DNA from: Rhodobacteraceae bacterium EL53
GTDB taxonomy: Bacteria > Pseudomonadota > Alphaproteobacteria > Rhodobacterales > Rhodobacteraceae
NCBI GenBank assembly: GCA_900313015.1
Contig: OMPR01000009.1
Coordinates: 62,001 to 126,000 of the forward strand
Length of the DNA: 64,000 nucleotides
Direction of reading: 5' to 3'
In this document: piece by piece, positions 17,107-27,553 of the stretch
Layout: the number at the start of each line of letters is the position of its first letter
How positions within the stretch are numbered: the first letter of the stretch is position 1
Program-made: the position numbers and the translations under genes
Notes under the pieces: model-generated
Databases searched by the model: none
What the model was told of the DNA's origin: nothing
Seen by the model: the letters and a program-made list of their open reading frames with translations, nothing else

Positions 17107-19842
17107 TTATTCTTCGTCGATCTTTTCTTCGTCACCTTGATCTGCGATCCAGGCGACACTGACAACTTCTTCACCTTTGCCCGTGTTAAAGACACGGACC
17201 CCACCAGCACTTCGCGATCGGAAGGAAATTCCGTCGACAGGCACCCGGATAGACTGCCCCTTTGAGGTGGCAAGCATGATTTGGTCGTCCATCTCAACAG
17301 GGAAAGATGCAATCAGATCCCCGCCGCGCATCGCTTTATCCATGGCCGTTACACCCATACCCCCACGACCCCGAACAGGGTAATCATGGGACGAGCTGAG
17401 CTTACCGGACCCACCTTTAGTAATGGTAAGGATCAGATTTTCAGCAGCGGCCATAGCGGCATAACGCTCTTGGCTAATCGTCGCCATCGCGTTGCCCTCT
17501 TCTTCGTCAGGCATTTCCGCATCGTCAGCCAGACCCGCAACTGCACGGCGCATCTTTAGATAGGCGACGCGTTCATCTGAGGTGGCTTCGAAATGGCGAA
17601 TGACTGACATCGAAACAACGCGATCAGGGCTCGACAGTCTGATTCCACGCACGCCTGTGGATTTACGTCCTTTAAAGACGCGCACATCTGTGGTTTGAAA
17701 ACGGATCGCACGCCCAGAGTTGGTTACCAGCATGACATCGTCGTCTTCAGAGCAGATACGCGCATTAACGAGCTCGACCTCGTCCGATAATTCCATCGCG
17801 ATTTTGCCGTTCCGTTTCACATTGGTAAAATCACTCAATGCGTTACGGCGAACATCCCCGGCGCTGGTGGCAAAGATGATCTGCAGATTTTCCCACTCAT
17901 CTTCTGGCACGTCTACAGGCATGATTGCTGCAATCGAAACGCCTGGCGGGATTGGTAGAATGTTGACGATGGCTTTGCCTTTGGCAGTGCGCCCCCCTTG
18001 GGGCAGGCGCCACGTCTTAAGTTTGTATACCATGCCGTCTGTTGTGAAGAACAACAGCTGCGTATGGGTGTTTGCAACAAAGAGCGTGGTAATCACGTCT
18101 TCTTCTTTGGTCTGCATACCCGAAACACCCTTGCCGCCGCGCTTTTGCGCCCGGAAATCTGCCAGAGGGGTCCGCTTGATATAGCCGCCGGATGTGACGG
18201 TCACGACCATGTCTTCGCGTTCGATCAGATCTTCGTCGTCCATGTCTCCGGACCAGTCGACGATTTCAGTCCGACGCGGCACAGCAAACTGATCGCGAAC
18301 TTCGCGCAATTCATCGCCGATGATCCCCATGATACGCTCACGTGACCCAAGAATTTCGAGGTATTCTTTGATCTTACCTGCGAGCTCTTCCAATTCGTCG
18401 GTGACTTCTTTGACCCCGATCTGTGTCAAACGCTGTAGACGGAGTTCCAAAATGGCACGGGCCTGTGTTTCGGACAGGTTATAGGTGCCATCGTCGTTTG
18501 CTGTATGGGTTGGATCGTCAATCAGCGCGATGTATTCAAGGATCGGTTGCGCGGGCCAACGACGGGTCATTAGCTTTTCACGGGCTTCTGCGGCATCGGC
18601 CGACTGGCGGATGGTCGCAACTATTTCGTCGATGTTCGTTACAGCGACGGCCAAGCCACACAATATGTGGCTGCGTTCCCGAGCCTTGCGCAACAGGTAC
18701 GCTGTCCGACGGGCAACAACATCTTCACGGAAATCGATAAACGAAGTCAGGAAACGCCGTAGTGTCAATTGCTCGGGACGGCCACCGTTCAAGGCTAGCA
18801 TGTTACAGCCAAAATAGGTCTGCATTGGTGAGAAGCGGAACAGTTGATTCAGAACAACTTCGGGCGTTGCATCGCGTTTCAGTTCGACAACAACACGTAC
18901 ACCATTGCGGTCTGATTCATCCTGTACATGCGCCACGCCTTCGATCCGCTTTTCGCGCACTGCTTCGGCGATCTTTTCGATCATCGATGCTTTGTTCACC
19001 TGGTAGGGGATCTCATCTACGACGATCGCATAACGATCACGACGAATTTCTTCGACGCGGGTTTTGGCCCGGATAACAACGCTACCGCGTCCTTCAAGAT
19101 AGGCTTTGCGCGCGCCTGTGCGGCCCAACATAATACCGCCGGTCGGGAAATCTGGCCCAGGGACATAATCGATCAATTGTTCGCTGGTCAGATCCGGTTC
19201 ATCAATCAGAGCCAATGTGGCATTGATCACTTCGCCCAAGTTGTGCGGGGGGATGTTGGTGGCCATACCAACGGCAATACCGCCCGCGCCATTCACAAGC
19301 ATATTTGGGAAACGGGCCGGCAGAACCGTTGGCTCACGGTCCTTGCCATCATAGTTGTCTTGGAAATCGACAGTTTCTTTGTCGATATCAGACAACAAGA
19401 AGGCGGCAGGTTTATCCATCCGAACTTCGGTGTAACGCATGGCCGCCGGGTTATCCCCGTCCATCGAACCAAAGTTTCCTTGGCCATCCAAAAGCGGCAA
19501 GGACATCGAGAAATCTTGAGCCATGCGAACCAAAGCGTCATAAATAGCGCTGTCGCCGTGCGGGTGATATTTACCCATCACATCGCCAACTGGACGCGCT
19601 GATTTACGATAAGACTTTTCGTGTGTATTGTTGGTTTCGTGCATCGCATAAAGAATGCGTCGATGAACCGGTTTTAGGCCATCACGCAGGTCTGGAATGG
19701 CACGAGAGACGATAACCGACATCGCATAATCGAGATACGATGTGCGCATCTCAGATTCGATGGAAACGGTTGGCCCATCGTACGCGGGGCGTGCCGGTGG
19801 GGTTTCATCCATGTTTTCAGGGGTTTCTGGCGTATCGCTCAC
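17107..19842 (-). CDS. gyrA: DNA gyrase subunit A
   Basis: A 911-residue type II topoisomerase subunit that with GyrB introduces negative supercoils. The N-terminal breakage-reunion domain has the catalytic tyrosine Tyr137 in AAMRYTEV and the quinolone-determining region [20 protein letters not shown], where Ser98 and Asp102 (equivalent to E. coli Ser83 and Asp87) are the susceptible-type residues. The C-terminal beta-pinwheel has the GyrA box QKRGGKGV near residue 560 (compare Q(R/K)RGGKG), marking it as gyrase rather than ParC. The tail is acidic (EEKIDEE). It is alone, with its own promoter and terminator. Confidence 0.97.
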   Translation of the reverse strand: MSDTPETPENMDETPPARPAYDGPTVSIESEMRTSYLDYAMSVIVSRAIPDLRDGLKPVHRRILYAMHETNNTHEKSYRKSARPVGDVMGKYHPHGDSAIYDALVRMAQDFSMSLPLLDGQGNFGSMDGDNPAAMRYTEVRMDKPAAFLLSDIDKETVDFQDNYDGKDREPTVLPARFPNMLVNGAGGIAVGMATNIPPHNLGEVINATLALIDEPDLTSEQLIDYVPGPDFPTGGIMLGRTGARKAYLEGRGSVVIRAKTRVEEIRRDRYAIVVDEIPYQVNKASMIEKIAEAVREKRIEGVAHVQDESDRNGVRVVVELKRDATPEVVLNQLFRFSPMQTYFGCNMLALNGGRPEQLTLRRFLTSFIDFREDVVARRTAYLLRKARERSHILCGLAVAVTNIDEIVATIRQSADAAEAREKLMTRRWPAQPILEYIALIDDPTHTANDDGTYNLSETQARAILELRLQRLTQIGVKEVTDELEELAGKIKEYLEILGSRERIMGIIGDELREVRDQFAVPRRTEIVDWSGDMDDEDLIEREDMVVTVTSGGYIKRTPLADFRAQKRGGKGVSGMQTKEEDVITTLFVANTHTQLLFFTTDGMVYKLKTWRLPQGGRTAKGKAIVNILPIPPGVSIAAIMPVDVPEDEWENLQIIFATSAGDVRRNALSDFTNVKRNGKIAMELSDEVELVNARICSEDDDVMLVTNSGRAIRFQTTDVRVFKGRKSTGVRGIRLSSPDRVVSMSVIRHFEATSDERVAYLKMRRAVAGLADDAEMPDEEEGNAMATISQERYAAMAAAENLILTITKGGSGKLSSSHDYPVRGRGGMGVTAMDKAMRGGDLIASFPVEMDDQIMLATSKGQSIRVPVDGISFRSRSAGGVRVFNTGKGEEVVSVAWIADQGDEEKIDEE

Positions 19843-19886
19843 GTATGCAGCCCGTTCTTTGTGCAGGGTCTATATATAGTGTATGC

Positions 19887-19916
19887 ATCATATCAGACTG
19901 GGCATATGGGGTGCAA
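19887..19916 (-). promoter_or_regulatory. Probable gyrA promoter
   Basis: On the minus strand TTGCAC (19916-19911) and TATGAT (19892-19887) are 18 nt apart, giving a predicted leader of about 40 nt before the gyrA ATG. Spacing is one above the optimum. Confidence 0.4.
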
Positions 19917-20035
19917 GCCAGCAGGTTGATCTGGTGTCATTTACCATTCAAAAATCAGTAACACTTTGTTTTTGTGCATCATTAACCAATCTTATGATAC
20001 TCTAAAGAGACCGAACCAGAAACTGGAGGTCAATA

Positions 20036-20305
20036 ATGGAGCAGAACGAAACAGAACTGATGCTCAAAGGCTATGGTTTAACCACGGCCGAATTTTTCTA
20101 CCACATGCCCGACTACATCCATGTGCTGAATACGTTTGTCTGGCAGGATTACGATCTGGCACCGGATCATCGTAAGCTGTTTGATTTCATCGAATACTGG
20201 CAGCGAGAGATCGACGGACCGCTACATTCGGTCCGCTTTACCCACCGCAAGATGATTGGGCCAGGCGAATGGCAAAACATGGTTGGTGAATTCAAAGTGC
20301 ATTAG
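20036..20305 (+). CDS. usg: Usg family protein
   Basis: An 89-residue protein with the conserved Usg features: GLTTAEFFYHMPD near the N-terminus, FVWQDYDLAPD in the middle, and LHSVRFTHRK near the end. Usg is found almost only in alphaproteobacteria, originally described upstream of trp genes, and has no proven biochemical role. Here it stands between gyrA (divergent) and a radical SAM gene (convergent, 3 nt between stops). GGAGG lies 8 nt before the ATG. The protein is soluble and lacks cysteines. Confidence 0.85.
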   Translation: MEQNETELMLKGYGLTTAEFFYHMPDYIHVLNTFVWQDYDLAPDHRKLFDFIEYWQREIDGPLHSVRFTHRKMIGPGEWQNMVGEFKVH

Positions 20306-20308
20306 TTG

Positions 20309-21262
20309 TCAGGCAGAACAGCTCGCGCCACCTAAAACGCAGAATTTTGCACAATGGGGGTGGTTCAACTGAACATCTTGTTCAGCCTCTTCCAACGTGC
20401 TCCCCAGCTCAAACTCAGGGGAGTAAGGCAGAAGTGTGCAGGCCAGAACAGCTAGCGTTTCTGCGCCTTTGCGTTTCACGACCATTCGGGAACTGGCACA
20501 CATAATTGCCTCTGGGGATTTGTTAAGGATCCCCCAGCAGGCCGTTGTGATTTCAGGCACCTCGATGGATTCATCCATTTCGGGGAACAAAACAGTTTGT
20601 CCCGGATTATGTGCGTCGATATCAAAACCGTGTTGTTCATAGAAATGTGCGTACCCAGCGCGGCTATCGGCTTCGCTATCAGTCCAGAGTGTGCGGCCAG
20701 CAACAGCCATCTTGATTCCATTGTCACGCAGCCAGATCATACCCTGCAGCGTCTTTTCAAAACTTCCCACGCCGCGTTCTTCATCGTGCAGATCAGCGCG
20801 AAAATGATCAACGGAGATGCGCAGTGTAAGCTTTTCGCCGAAATCAGCTTTCAACCCAAGCAACCCTTCGCGCATAGATTTGCGCATCATCGGACGCATC
20901 GCGTTGGTTAAGATCAAAACCTCATGCCCACGTTCCATCGATGCACGTGCCATGGCGATCATTTGCGGATTCATGAACGGTTCACCGCCCGTAAAAGCGA
21001 TTTCACGCACTGGCCATTTACGGTCTTTTAGCTGGTCTAGAAAGGTACGGACCTCATCAGCAGTGATATATACAAGCGCATCATTTGTGGGACTGCTCTC
21101 AATATAACAATTGAGGCATTCGATGTTACACAGGGTTCCTGTGTTGAACCAAAGGGTTTGAGGATGAGACAATGCGACCGAGGCTCGGGTCTGCCCATCT
21201 GCAGTCACAAAACGGTCATGGAACTTCCCGACGTTGGCTGTTGATGGGTTCAGATCTTTCAT
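20309..21262 (-). CDS. Radical SAM protein with Cys-rich C-terminal part
   Basis: A 317-residue radical SAM enzyme of unknown substrate. The cluster-binding motif is C-x3-C-x2-C (CNIECLNC, about residues 42-49), shorter between the second and first cysteines in the usual way, and the SAM-binding GGE motif is in EIAFTGGEPF near 93. The C-terminal third has additional cysteines (TACWGIL, IMCASSRM, LACTLLPY) and ends HCAKFCVLGGASCSA, so one or two auxiliary iron-sulfur clusters (SPASM/twitch type) are likely. No peptide precursor gene is visible beside it; usg converges on it. Function not assigned. Confidence 0.75.
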   Translation of the reverse strand: MKDLNPSTANVGKFHDRFVTADGQTRASVALSHPQTLWFNTGTLCNIECLNCYIESSPTNDALVYITADEVRTFLDQLKDRKWPVREIAFTGGEPFMNPQMIAMARASMERGHEVLILTNAMRPMMRKSMREGLLGLKADFGEKLTLRISVDHFRADLHDEERGVGSFEKTLQGMIWLRDNGIKMAVAGRTLWTDSEADSRAGYAHFYEQHGFDIDAHNPGQTVLFPEMDESIEVPEITTACWGILNKSPEAIMCASSRMVVKRKGAETLAVLACTLLPYSPEFELGSTLEEAEQDVQLNHPHCAKFCVLGGASCSA

Positions 21263-21418
21263 TGACGCATTCCGGCTTGGTAATTCCGGTTTGATCTAGC
21301 CTATTCTGGGGGAGAAGTTAAAGTCGTCACAAAAGGTTTGACGGAGTTGTGATGTAGTCGTGGTCAAAGGCTGCGTTGGTCAGAAGGCTCTCGTTTGATA
21401 ATCTACAAAGGACACAGA

Positions 21419-22885
21419 ATGGTATCTCGACTTATTCCAGTCGACCCCTTTGATCTGGTGATTTTCGGTGGCACCGGGGATTTGGCACGCCGCAAAATAC
21501 TGCCTGCATTGTTCAGGCGGTTTTGTGCTGGGCAGATGTCACCTGATACGCAAATCATTGCTGCGGCGCGAAGTGCATTGGATACGGCGACATATCGGGG
21601 GTTCGTGACCGAGGCCTTGAATGAGTTCGTTCCCAATCGCGCCTGCGAAGAGGGAACGCTCGCCGGGTTTCTAGCAATCATTGATTATGTTGCTATAGAT
21701 GCGACGGGCAAAGACGGTTGGGAAACACTGGTTGAACGAATTCAGGGCAACCGTGTTCGTGCATTCTATTTTTCTGTTGGGCCAAGCCTGTTCGCACCCC
21801 TTGCAGAGCGCATCAACAGCTATGGTCTTTCGACGCAAACGTCTCGAATCGTCGTTGAAAAACCGTTCGGACACGATTTGACCAGCGCGCGCGCTCTGAA
21901 CGCGATATTGGCGGACAATTTTGATGAAAGCCAAATTTACCGGATTGATCACTATCTCGGCAAAGAAACGGTTCAGAATTTGATGGCAATCCGGTTCGGG
22001 AACATGCTGTTCGAACCGCTCTGGAATAGTCAGTACGTCGACCACATTCAAATTACGGTCGCTGAAAGCGTCGGCGTTGGTGGGCGCGGTGGATATTATG
22101 ATCGCGCCGGTGCGATGCGTGATATGATGCAGAACCATCTGATGCAGCTATTGTGTTTGATCGCGATGGAGCCGCCCGCCAAGTTTGATCCAGATGCCGT
22201 CCGAGATGAGAAATTAAAAGTAATCAGGGCGCTGGATCCGGTCCAACCACACCATATCGTTCGCGGGCAATATAACGCCGCTCCGGGTGACGAAGATGCG
22301 CATCCCAATTATCGCGAAGCTGTCGAGGATCCGCGCTCGACTACGGAAAGCTATATTGCGCTTAAAGCTCACATTAGCAACTGGCGTTGGGCCAACACGC
22401 CTTTTTACCTGCGTACAGGCAAGCGTTTGGTAGCGCGATCTTCGGTTATCAATGTTATGTTCAAAGACGCACCCCATGCAATTTTTGGCCAAGAAGCAGG
22501 GCGCCATGCTAATGTTTTGTCCATTCGGTTGCAGCCTAACGAGGGAATTACGCTTAAGGTGACGATCAAAGAGCCGGGACCGGGGGGCATGCGATTGTTG
22601 GATGTACCACTGGATATGAGCTTCGCTGAAGCGCTGGGGGCTGAAGGCGAAGATCCGCCAGATGCCTACGAGCGGCTCATCGTGGATGTGATCCGCGGTA
22701 ATCAGACGTTGTTTATGCGCGGTGACGAGGTGGAGGCTGCCTGGGGGTGGACAGACCCAATTATTGCGGGGTGGCAGGCTAGGGGGGACGTTCCGAAACC
22801 CTATGACAGTGGAAGTACCGGCCCGGGGGATGCTGAGCTTTTGATGAAACGAGACGGACGCAAGTGGCAGGGGATTAATCCATGA
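21419..22885 (+). CDS. zwf: Glucose-6-phosphate 1-dehydrogenase
   Basis: A 488-residue enzyme that oxidises glucose 6-phosphate to 6-phosphogluconolactone with NADP. The nucleotide-binding motif FGGTGDLARRK is at about 18-28 and the catalytic motif YRIDHYLGKE near 180-189 (catalytic His downstream in the same region). EKPFGHDL is also intact. The ATG at 21419 is preferred over the TTG at 21395 because AAAGGA lies 7 nt upstream. It is the first gene of zwf-pgl-pgi, and its stop overlaps the pgl start (ATGA). The three enzymes feed glucose 6-phosphate into the Entner-Doudoroff and oxidative pentose routes used by this bacterial group. Confidence 0.96.
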   Translation: MVSRLIPVDPFDLVIFGGTGDLARRKILPALFRRFCAGQMSPDTQIIAAARSALDTATYRGFVTEALNEFVPNRACEEGTLAGFLAIIDYVAIDATGKDGWETLVERIQGNRVRAFYFSVGPSLFAPLAERINSYGLSTQTSRIVVEKPFGHDLTSARALNAILADNFDESQIYRIDHYLGKETVQNLMAIRFGNMLFEPLWNSQYVDHIQITVAESVGVGGRGGYYDRAGAMRDMMQNHLMQLLCLIAMEPPAKFDPDAVRDEKLKVIRALDPVQPHHIVRGQYNAAPGDEDAHPNYREAVEDPRSTTESYIALKAHISNWRWANTPFYLRTGKRLVARSSVINVMFKDAPHAIFGQEAGRHANVLSIRLQPNEGITLKVTIKEPGPGGMRLLDVPLDMSFAEALGAEGEDPPDAYERLIVDVIRGNQTLFMRGDEVEAAWGWTDPIIAGWQARGDVPKPYDSGSTGPGDAELLMKRDGRKWQGINP

Positions 22886-23544
22886 ATTTTCTGGAATATT
22901 CGGATCGCGATATGTTGGCCATTGATGTGGCCAATCAAATTGCCGGTGATTTGAAGGGGGCATTGCTGCATCACGAAACGGTGTCGCTAGCTGTTCCCGG
23001 GGGAACCACACCAGGGGCCATTTTTGACAACCTGTGCGCGGCACTGCTTGATTGGGATAGGGTGCATGTTCTTCCAACAGATGAACGGTGTGTCCCTGTC
23101 ACGGATGAGCGGTCGAATGGGCGCATGATTATGGATCGGTTGTTCGTTGGTAAAGCGGCAGAGGCTACGTTTTTGCCATTGTATGATCCGTTTGATGAAC
23201 AGCCTGAGGCTCCTGCAGTGATATTGGAACGCGAATTGCCATTGTCCGTGCTGTTACTAGGTATGGGGGCCGATATGCATACGGCGTCTCTGTTTCCGGG
23301 GATGGATAATTTGCAGGCGGCCTTGTCTGCAAACGCTCCGGTATTGGTTTTGGCACAACCGAACTCGCAACCAGAAGATCGTATATCCATGTCTGCACCT
23401 GTTCTAAACGGAGCGCTTTCTAAACATCTTGTTGTTTTTGGGACAGAAAAACGTGATGCATTTGAGCGCGCGCTGACCTTGCCCCCGGAAGAAGCGCCGA
23501 TTACATCTGTATTAGACAGTATGACTGTGCATTGGGCGGAGTAG
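22882..23544 (+). CDS. pgl: 6-phosphogluconolactonase
   Basis: A 220-residue DevB/SOL-type lactonase that hydrolyses 6-phosphogluconolactone to 6-phosphogluconate. The phosphate-binding SLAVPGGTTPGAIFD (about 34-48) and PTDERCVPVTDERSN (about 66-80) signatures are present, as is LLLGMGADMHTASLFPG (about 122-138), the third family motif. Four-base overlap with zwf and an 8-nt gap to pgi show one transcript. Confidence 0.94.
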   Translation: MNFLEYSDRDMLAIDVANQIAGDLKGALLHHETVSLAVPGGTTPGAIFDNLCAALLDWDRVHVLPTDERCVPVTDERSNGRMIMDRLFVGKAAEATFLPLYDPFDEQPEAPAVILERELPLSVLLLGMGADMHTASLFPGMDNLQAALSANAPVLVLAQPNSQPEDRISMSAPVLNGALSKHLVVFGTEKRDAFERALTLPPEEAPITSVLDSMTVHWAE

Positions 23545-23552
23545 ATTGATTT

Positions 23553-25163
23553 ATGTTTGAACGATTGAGAACGCTTCATACAGCGGTGAAGGACAGATCT
23601 ATTTTCGATCTGTTTCAGCGCGATGTTTCCCGGGCTGAGCAGTTCTCAATTGACACGGACAATCTACGTTTTGATTTTTCCAAAACTCAGATTGATGAAG
23701 ACATCCTGCAAGAATTGGGGGCGTTGTGTAAGGCGCGTAAGCTTGATGTCATGCGTGAGAACCTTTTCTCTGGCGCTCTAATCAATGAAACAGAAGGGCG
23801 TGCAGCCTTACACACAGCGCTGCGCAATTTAGATGGCGACCCGGTATATTGTGACGACCAGGATGTGATGCCAGAGGTGTTGGCCACGCTGGAACGGATG
23901 CAGGCATTTGCCAAATCGGTGCGCAGTGGGGCAATAACTGGGCCCGGTGGCGGTTTTCTTGATGTAGTCAACATCGGTATCGGTGGATCTGACTTAGGTC
24001 CGGCAATGGCAGCATTGGCTTTGACACCTTATCAAGATGGCCCTCGATGTCATTTTGTTTCAAACATCGATGGAGCACATATCACGGACACATTGCACCA
24101 CTTAGACCCCCGTCGAACGCTAGTTATTGTGGCCTCAAAAAGCTTTACAACGGTCGAAGCGATCATGAATGCCAAAGCGGCACGGGACTGGGTTCTTGCA
24201 GGGGGCGGTGATCCCGCAGCACAGTTTGTAGCTCTTTCAACGGCTGTCGATAAAACGCGGGAGTTTGGAATCCCGAGTGAACGGGTGTTTGGATTTTCGG
24301 ACTGGGTTGGTGGCCGATATTCAATTTGGGGACCGATCGGCTTATCATTGATGATAGGGATTGGGTGTGAAGATTTTAATGCCTTCTTGTTGGGGGGGCA
24401 GGCCATGGATCGCCATTTCCGTACCACCGCTTGGAGTGAGAACATGCCCGTGATGTTGGCGCTGACTGGGCTGTGGCATCATCAGATTTGCGGTTACCCG
24501 ACACGGGCCGTAATTCCCTATGAACAAAGGCTTTCTCGCCTCCCGGCATATCTGCAGCAGCTTGAGATGGAGTCCAATGGTAAGTCTATTGCCATGGACG
24601 GCTCAGATTTGACCGAACCATCAGGGCCAATCGTTTGGGGCGAACCTGGAACAAACGCGCAGCACGCCTTTTTCCAACTCATTCACCAAGGGACCATTGT
24701 GGTGCCATGTGAGTTTCTGGTTGGGGCACTTGGGCACGAGAAAGATTTGAAATCTCATCATCAATTGCTTGTCGCTAATTGCCTAGCGCAATCAGAGGCG
24801 TTGATGCGCGGTCGTTCTGCCGATGAAACACGTATTTTGTTGCAAGAGCCAGGCCTGTCCGCAGTGGATCTGGAACGACAGGTCCGTCATCGCGTGTTTG
24901 AAGGGAACCGGCCCTCAACAACTTTGATCTATCCCAAGCTAACTCCTTATGTTTTGGGCCAGATCATTGCGTTGTATGAACATCGTGTGTTTGTTGAAGG
25001 GGCGTTGTTAGGTCTTAATTCCTATGACCAATGGGGTGTAGAATTAGGGAAGACCATGGCAACGTCGCTAGTGCCTGTCGTTGCGGGTGAAATGCCAGCG
25101 ACAGGAAAGGATGGGTCAACCGCCGCTCTTGTCGATTACGTGTTAAAGCATAGAGATGTCTAA
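23553..25163 (+). CDS. pgi: Glucose-6-phosphate isomerase
   Basis: A 536-residue cytosolic isomerase interconverting glucose 6-phosphate and fructose 6-phosphate. Signatures GIGGSDLGPAMA (about 141), SKSFTTVEA (about 198), DWVGGRYSIWGPIGLS (about 250) and the catalytic Glu-His region EQRLSRLPAYLQQLEMESNGK (about 328-348) are intact, as is the C-terminal signature near GLNSYDQWGVELGK with active-site Lys. It ends the zwf-pgl-pgi operon and its stop overlaps by 4 nt the stop of a converging thioesterase gene. Confidence 0.96.
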   Translation: MFERLRTLHTAVKDRSIFDLFQRDVSRAEQFSIDTDNLRFDFSKTQIDEDILQELGALCKARKLDVMRENLFSGALINETEGRAALHTALRNLDGDPVYCDDQDVMPEVLATLERMQAFAKSVRSGAITGPGGGFLDVVNIGIGGSDLGPAMAALALTPYQDGPRCHFVSNIDGAHITDTLHHLDPRRTLVIVASKSFTTVEAIMNAKAARDWVLAGGGDPAAQFVALSTAVDKTREFGIPSERVFGFSDWVGGRYSIWGPIGLSLMIGIGCEDFNAFLLGGQAMDRHFRTTAWSENMPVMLALTGLWHHQICGYPTRAVIPYEQRLSRLPAYLQQLEMESNGKSIAMDGSDLTEPSGPIVWGEPGTNAQHAFFQLIHQGTIVVPCEFLVGALGHEKDLKSHHQLLVANCLAQSEALMRGRSADETRILLQEPGLSAVDLERQVRHRVFEGNRPSTTLIYPKLTPYVLGQIIALYEHRVFVEGALLGLNSYDQWGVELGKTMATSLVPVVAGEMPATGKDGSTAALVDYVLKHRDV

Positions 25164-25633
25164 ACGGCTTTGGCACCATCGCGCGTTTCAAACACAGCGC
25201 GAAGCTTATCAGGGATAGGATATTTCCCCGAGCCGTCAGGGAGCATCACAACCATGACCGCTGTTAAGGTTGCGCGCAGGTCACCCGCCCAAAGCTGTTG
25301 CTCCATAACGAAAGAGGTGGTTCGGAATTCTGTGACGCGGGCAGTGACAATGTAATCTTCGTCTGCGACCATTTCTCGAACATAGTGGACATTTGCATTG
25401 CGAATGACCAACCGCGGGGGCAAACCATCTGCAAAGTATGACGCACAGAGAACATCAAAATATCTCACGCGCAGTGTTTCAAACCACTCAATGTAGGCTT
25501 TGTTATTCACGTGTTGCAGTGGATCAAGCTCGGCGAACCGCACGCGATCCGCAATGGCCAAGGGCTGCGGTTCAAGCAAACCATTCGCGCGCTGGTCGTC
25601 TGAGCTAAGCGGGGTGTGGTAACGCAGGGTCAT
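25160..25633 (-). CDS. Acyl-CoA thioesterase, 4HBT hot-dog fold
   Basis: A 157-residue thioesterase with the 4-hydroxybenzoyl-CoA thioesterase signature RFAELDPLQHVNNKAYIEWFE near 33-53, which includes the catalytic aspartate. Such proteins hydrolyse medium or branched acyl-CoA esters in the cytoplasm. It is a monocistronic minus-strand gene facing away from dmdB; a shared 200-nt divergent region separates them, so a link to acyl-CoA metabolism is possible but unproved. Confidence 0.8.
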   Translation of the reverse strand: MTLRYHTPLSSDDQRANGLLEPQPLAIADRVRFAELDPLQHVNNKAYIEWFETLRVRYFDVLCASYFADGLPPRLVIRNANVHYVREMVADEDYIVTARVTEFRTTSFVMEQQLWAGDLRATLTAVMVVMLPDGSGKYPIPDKLRAVFETRDGAKAV

Positions 25634-25790
25634 AGGGCAAACTGCTATCTGTCGCAGTCTGATTGGGCAAGCAGGTTATTGTAATATAGGTATTTCATTG
25701 GCAGGCTCTGACGGTGAGGGGAAGTCCTGTGCCGCTTGATTAAACGAGAAAGAACGTCTCATGCGTTCCTGGACTTATAAGGTATTGAAC

Positions 25791-25814
25791 TGTCGGACTG
25801 AATGCGATCCGACA
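25791..25814. promoter_or_regulatory. Inverted repeat in the dmdB leader
   Basis: TGTCGGA (25791-25797) and TCCGACA (25808-25814) are a perfect 7-bp inverted repeat with a 10-nt spacer, ending 8 nt before the GGGAGGA ribosome-binding site of dmdB. A second short repeat, GAACG/CGTTC, lies at 25752-25768. It could be a regulator site or an RNA hairpin controlling translation. Confidence 0.35.
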
Positions 25815-25834
25815 CTATTTTGGGAGGATCTGTC

Positions 25835-27454
25835 ATGCTTGGACAGATGATGACACAGCCGTTGCTGATTTCGTCGCTTATCGATCACGCTGCGCGATAT
25901 CACGGGGAAACGGAAATCTGGTCAGTGAATACGACGGGCGGAGTCGAGCAAACGTCTTGGGGACAAGTTGGCATCAATGCACGCAAGTTAGGCTCGGCGC
26001 TGACCAAGCTTGGCTTGGACCCGCAAGCGCGGGTGGCTACTATCGCGTGGAACAACCGCCGTCACCTAGAAATCTATTATGCAGTGTCCGGAGCAGGCTT
26101 TGTTTGTCACACAATCAACCCACGTCTGTTCCCGGAACAGTTGGTGTATATCATCAACCATGCTGAGGATCAGGTTCTGTTTCTGGATGCGACGTTTCTG
26201 CCGATCGCAGTGAATTTGCGGGATCAGCTTCCGGATTTGAAGCATGTAGTACTAATGGGCCCGCGCGATGATGCTGCCGCTGAACAATTGCCCGGATTGC
26301 AGTTCTATGATGAGTTGATCGAAACCGGGGATGCTGATTTTGCCTGGCCCGACCTCGATGAACACACCGCGTCCAGCCTGTGTTATACTTCAGGCACCAC
26401 CGGGCACCCAAAGGGCGTGTTGTATTCTCATCGATCAACATTGCTGCATGCTTTTGCGTCTAACACTTTGGATTGCGTTGGATATTCAGCAACTGACGTG
26501 GTGATGCCCGTTGTTCCGATGTTCCATGTAAATGCTTGGGGCTCACCCTATGCATGTGCCATGTCGGGATCCCGGATGGTGATGCCGGGTCCTGATCTGC
26601 ACGGAGAGGCGTTGGTTAAGCTGATAGATGATCACGGCGTCACACTCGCGATGGGAGTGCCAACGATTTGGCAGGGTCTTTTGACATATGCTGGCAGTTC
26701 CGGTTCGAAATTGCACAGCCTTGAGCGGACGGTTATCGGGGGATCAGCGTGCCCACCGTCGATGATGGAAGAATTCCGAGAAACATACGGGGTCGAAACG
26801 ATTCATGCGTGGGGCATGTCCGAGATGAGCCCCCTGGGATCCACAAATATGCCACTAGCCAAACACGCGCTCCTTTCTGAAGAAGATCAAAACAAATTGC
26901 GCGAAAATCAGGGGCGCCCACCGTTTGGCGTAGAGCTTAAGATTGTCGATGATGAGGGCAATCAACTTCCAAATGACGGTGAAACACAGGGCGATTTGAT
27001 GGTGCGCGGCCATTGGGTGTTGGATAGCTATTTCCGCAAACAAGACGAGGCACTCTTGGAAGATGGCTGGTTTGCAACTGGCGATGTTTCCACGCTGGAT
27101 CCTGATGGGTTTATGACAATCCGCGATCGGTCCAAAGACATCATAAAATCTGGTGGTGAATGGATCAGTTCGGTTGAACTGGAAAACATTGCAGTTGGTC
27201 ACCCATTACTCGCGGACGCTGCCGTTATTGGCGTTCCTCACCCTAAATGGGACGAAAGACCTTTGTTGGTTGCAGTCAAAGCCGAAGGCAAAGACCCGAC
27301 AGAAGCCGAATTGTTGTCGTTCTATGATGATAAAATTGCGAAATGGCAGGTGCCTGATCAGGTGGTTTTCGTGGAAATTTTGCCCCGCAACGCGACAGGC
27401 AAGGTTCTTAAGCGAACATTGCGAGACCAGTTTGAAAACACCTTGATGGGGTGA
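25835..27454 (+). CDS. dmdB: 3-methylmercaptopropionyl-CoA ligase (DMSP demethylation pathway)
   Basis: A 539-residue ANL-superfamily ligase. From memory its start [20 protein letters not shown], its length and its internal blocks ([20 protein letters not shown] near 180, [15 protein letters not shown] near 325, [20 protein letters not shown] near 415, NATGKVLKR with catalytic Lys near 522) closely match DmdB enzymes of roseobacters. DmdB makes 3-methylmercaptopropionyl-CoA from DMSP-derived methylmercaptopropionate. GGGAGGA precedes the ATG at 25835, which is chosen over the frame start at 25802. No dmdA, dmdC or dmdD is near, so identity rests on sequence; another medium-chain fatty-acyl-CoA ligase remains possible. 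Confidence 0.8.
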   Translation: MLGQMMTQPLLISSLIDHAARYHGETEIWSVNTTGGVEQTSWGQVGINARKLGSALTKLGLDPQARVATIAWNNRRHLEIYYAVSGAGFVCHTINPRLFPEQLVYIINHAEDQVLFLDATFLPIAVNLRDQLPDLKHVVLMGPRDDAAAEQLPGLQFYDELIETGDADFAWPDLDEHTASSLCYTSGTTGHPKGVLYSHRSTLLHAFASNTLDCVGYSATDVVMPVVPMFHVNAWGSPYACAMSGSRMVMPGPDLHGEALVKLIDDHGVTLAMGVPTIWQGLLTYAGSSGSKLHSLERTVIGGSACPPSMMEEFRETYGVETIHAWGMSEMSPLGSTNMPLAKHALLSEEDQNKLRENQGRPPFGVELKIVDDEGNQLPNDGETQGDLMVRGHWVLDSYFRKQDEALLEDGWFATGDVSTLDPDGFMTIRDRSKDIIKSGGEWISSVELENIAVGHPLLADAAVIGVPHPKWDERPLLVAVKAEGKDPTEAELLSFYDDKIAKWQVPDQVVFVEILPRNATGKVLKRTLRDQFENTLMG

Positions 27455-27486
27455 CCGGAACTCTATCCCTTTAGGTTTAGAAATTG

Positions 27487-27519
27487 AGAGCGTTAATCTA
27501 GATGGGTTAGCGCTCTTTT
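27487..27519 (+). terminator. Intrinsic terminator after dmdB
   Basis: AGAGCGTTAA (27487-27496) pairs with TTAGCGCTCT (27507-27516), ten pairs with one G-T, followed by TTTT. Confidence 0.7.
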
Positions 27520-27553
27520 CAGGTCCGTAATCGGTTGATTTGCAATCGTCAGT

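Noticed and set aside
18928-19602. 224-codon plus-strand frame inside gyrA
   Set aside because: Shadow of the highly conserved gyrA sequence on the other strand; no ribosome-binding site and no recognisable family.
17107-19842. Possible quinolone-resistance change in GyrA
   Set aside because: Residues Ser98 and Asp102, matching E. coli Ser83 and Asp87, are the susceptible-type amino acids.
22214-23077. 287-codon minus-strand frame antisense to zwf and pgl
   Set aside because: Opposes two clear coupled genes; composition is typical of an antisense frame with no motif.
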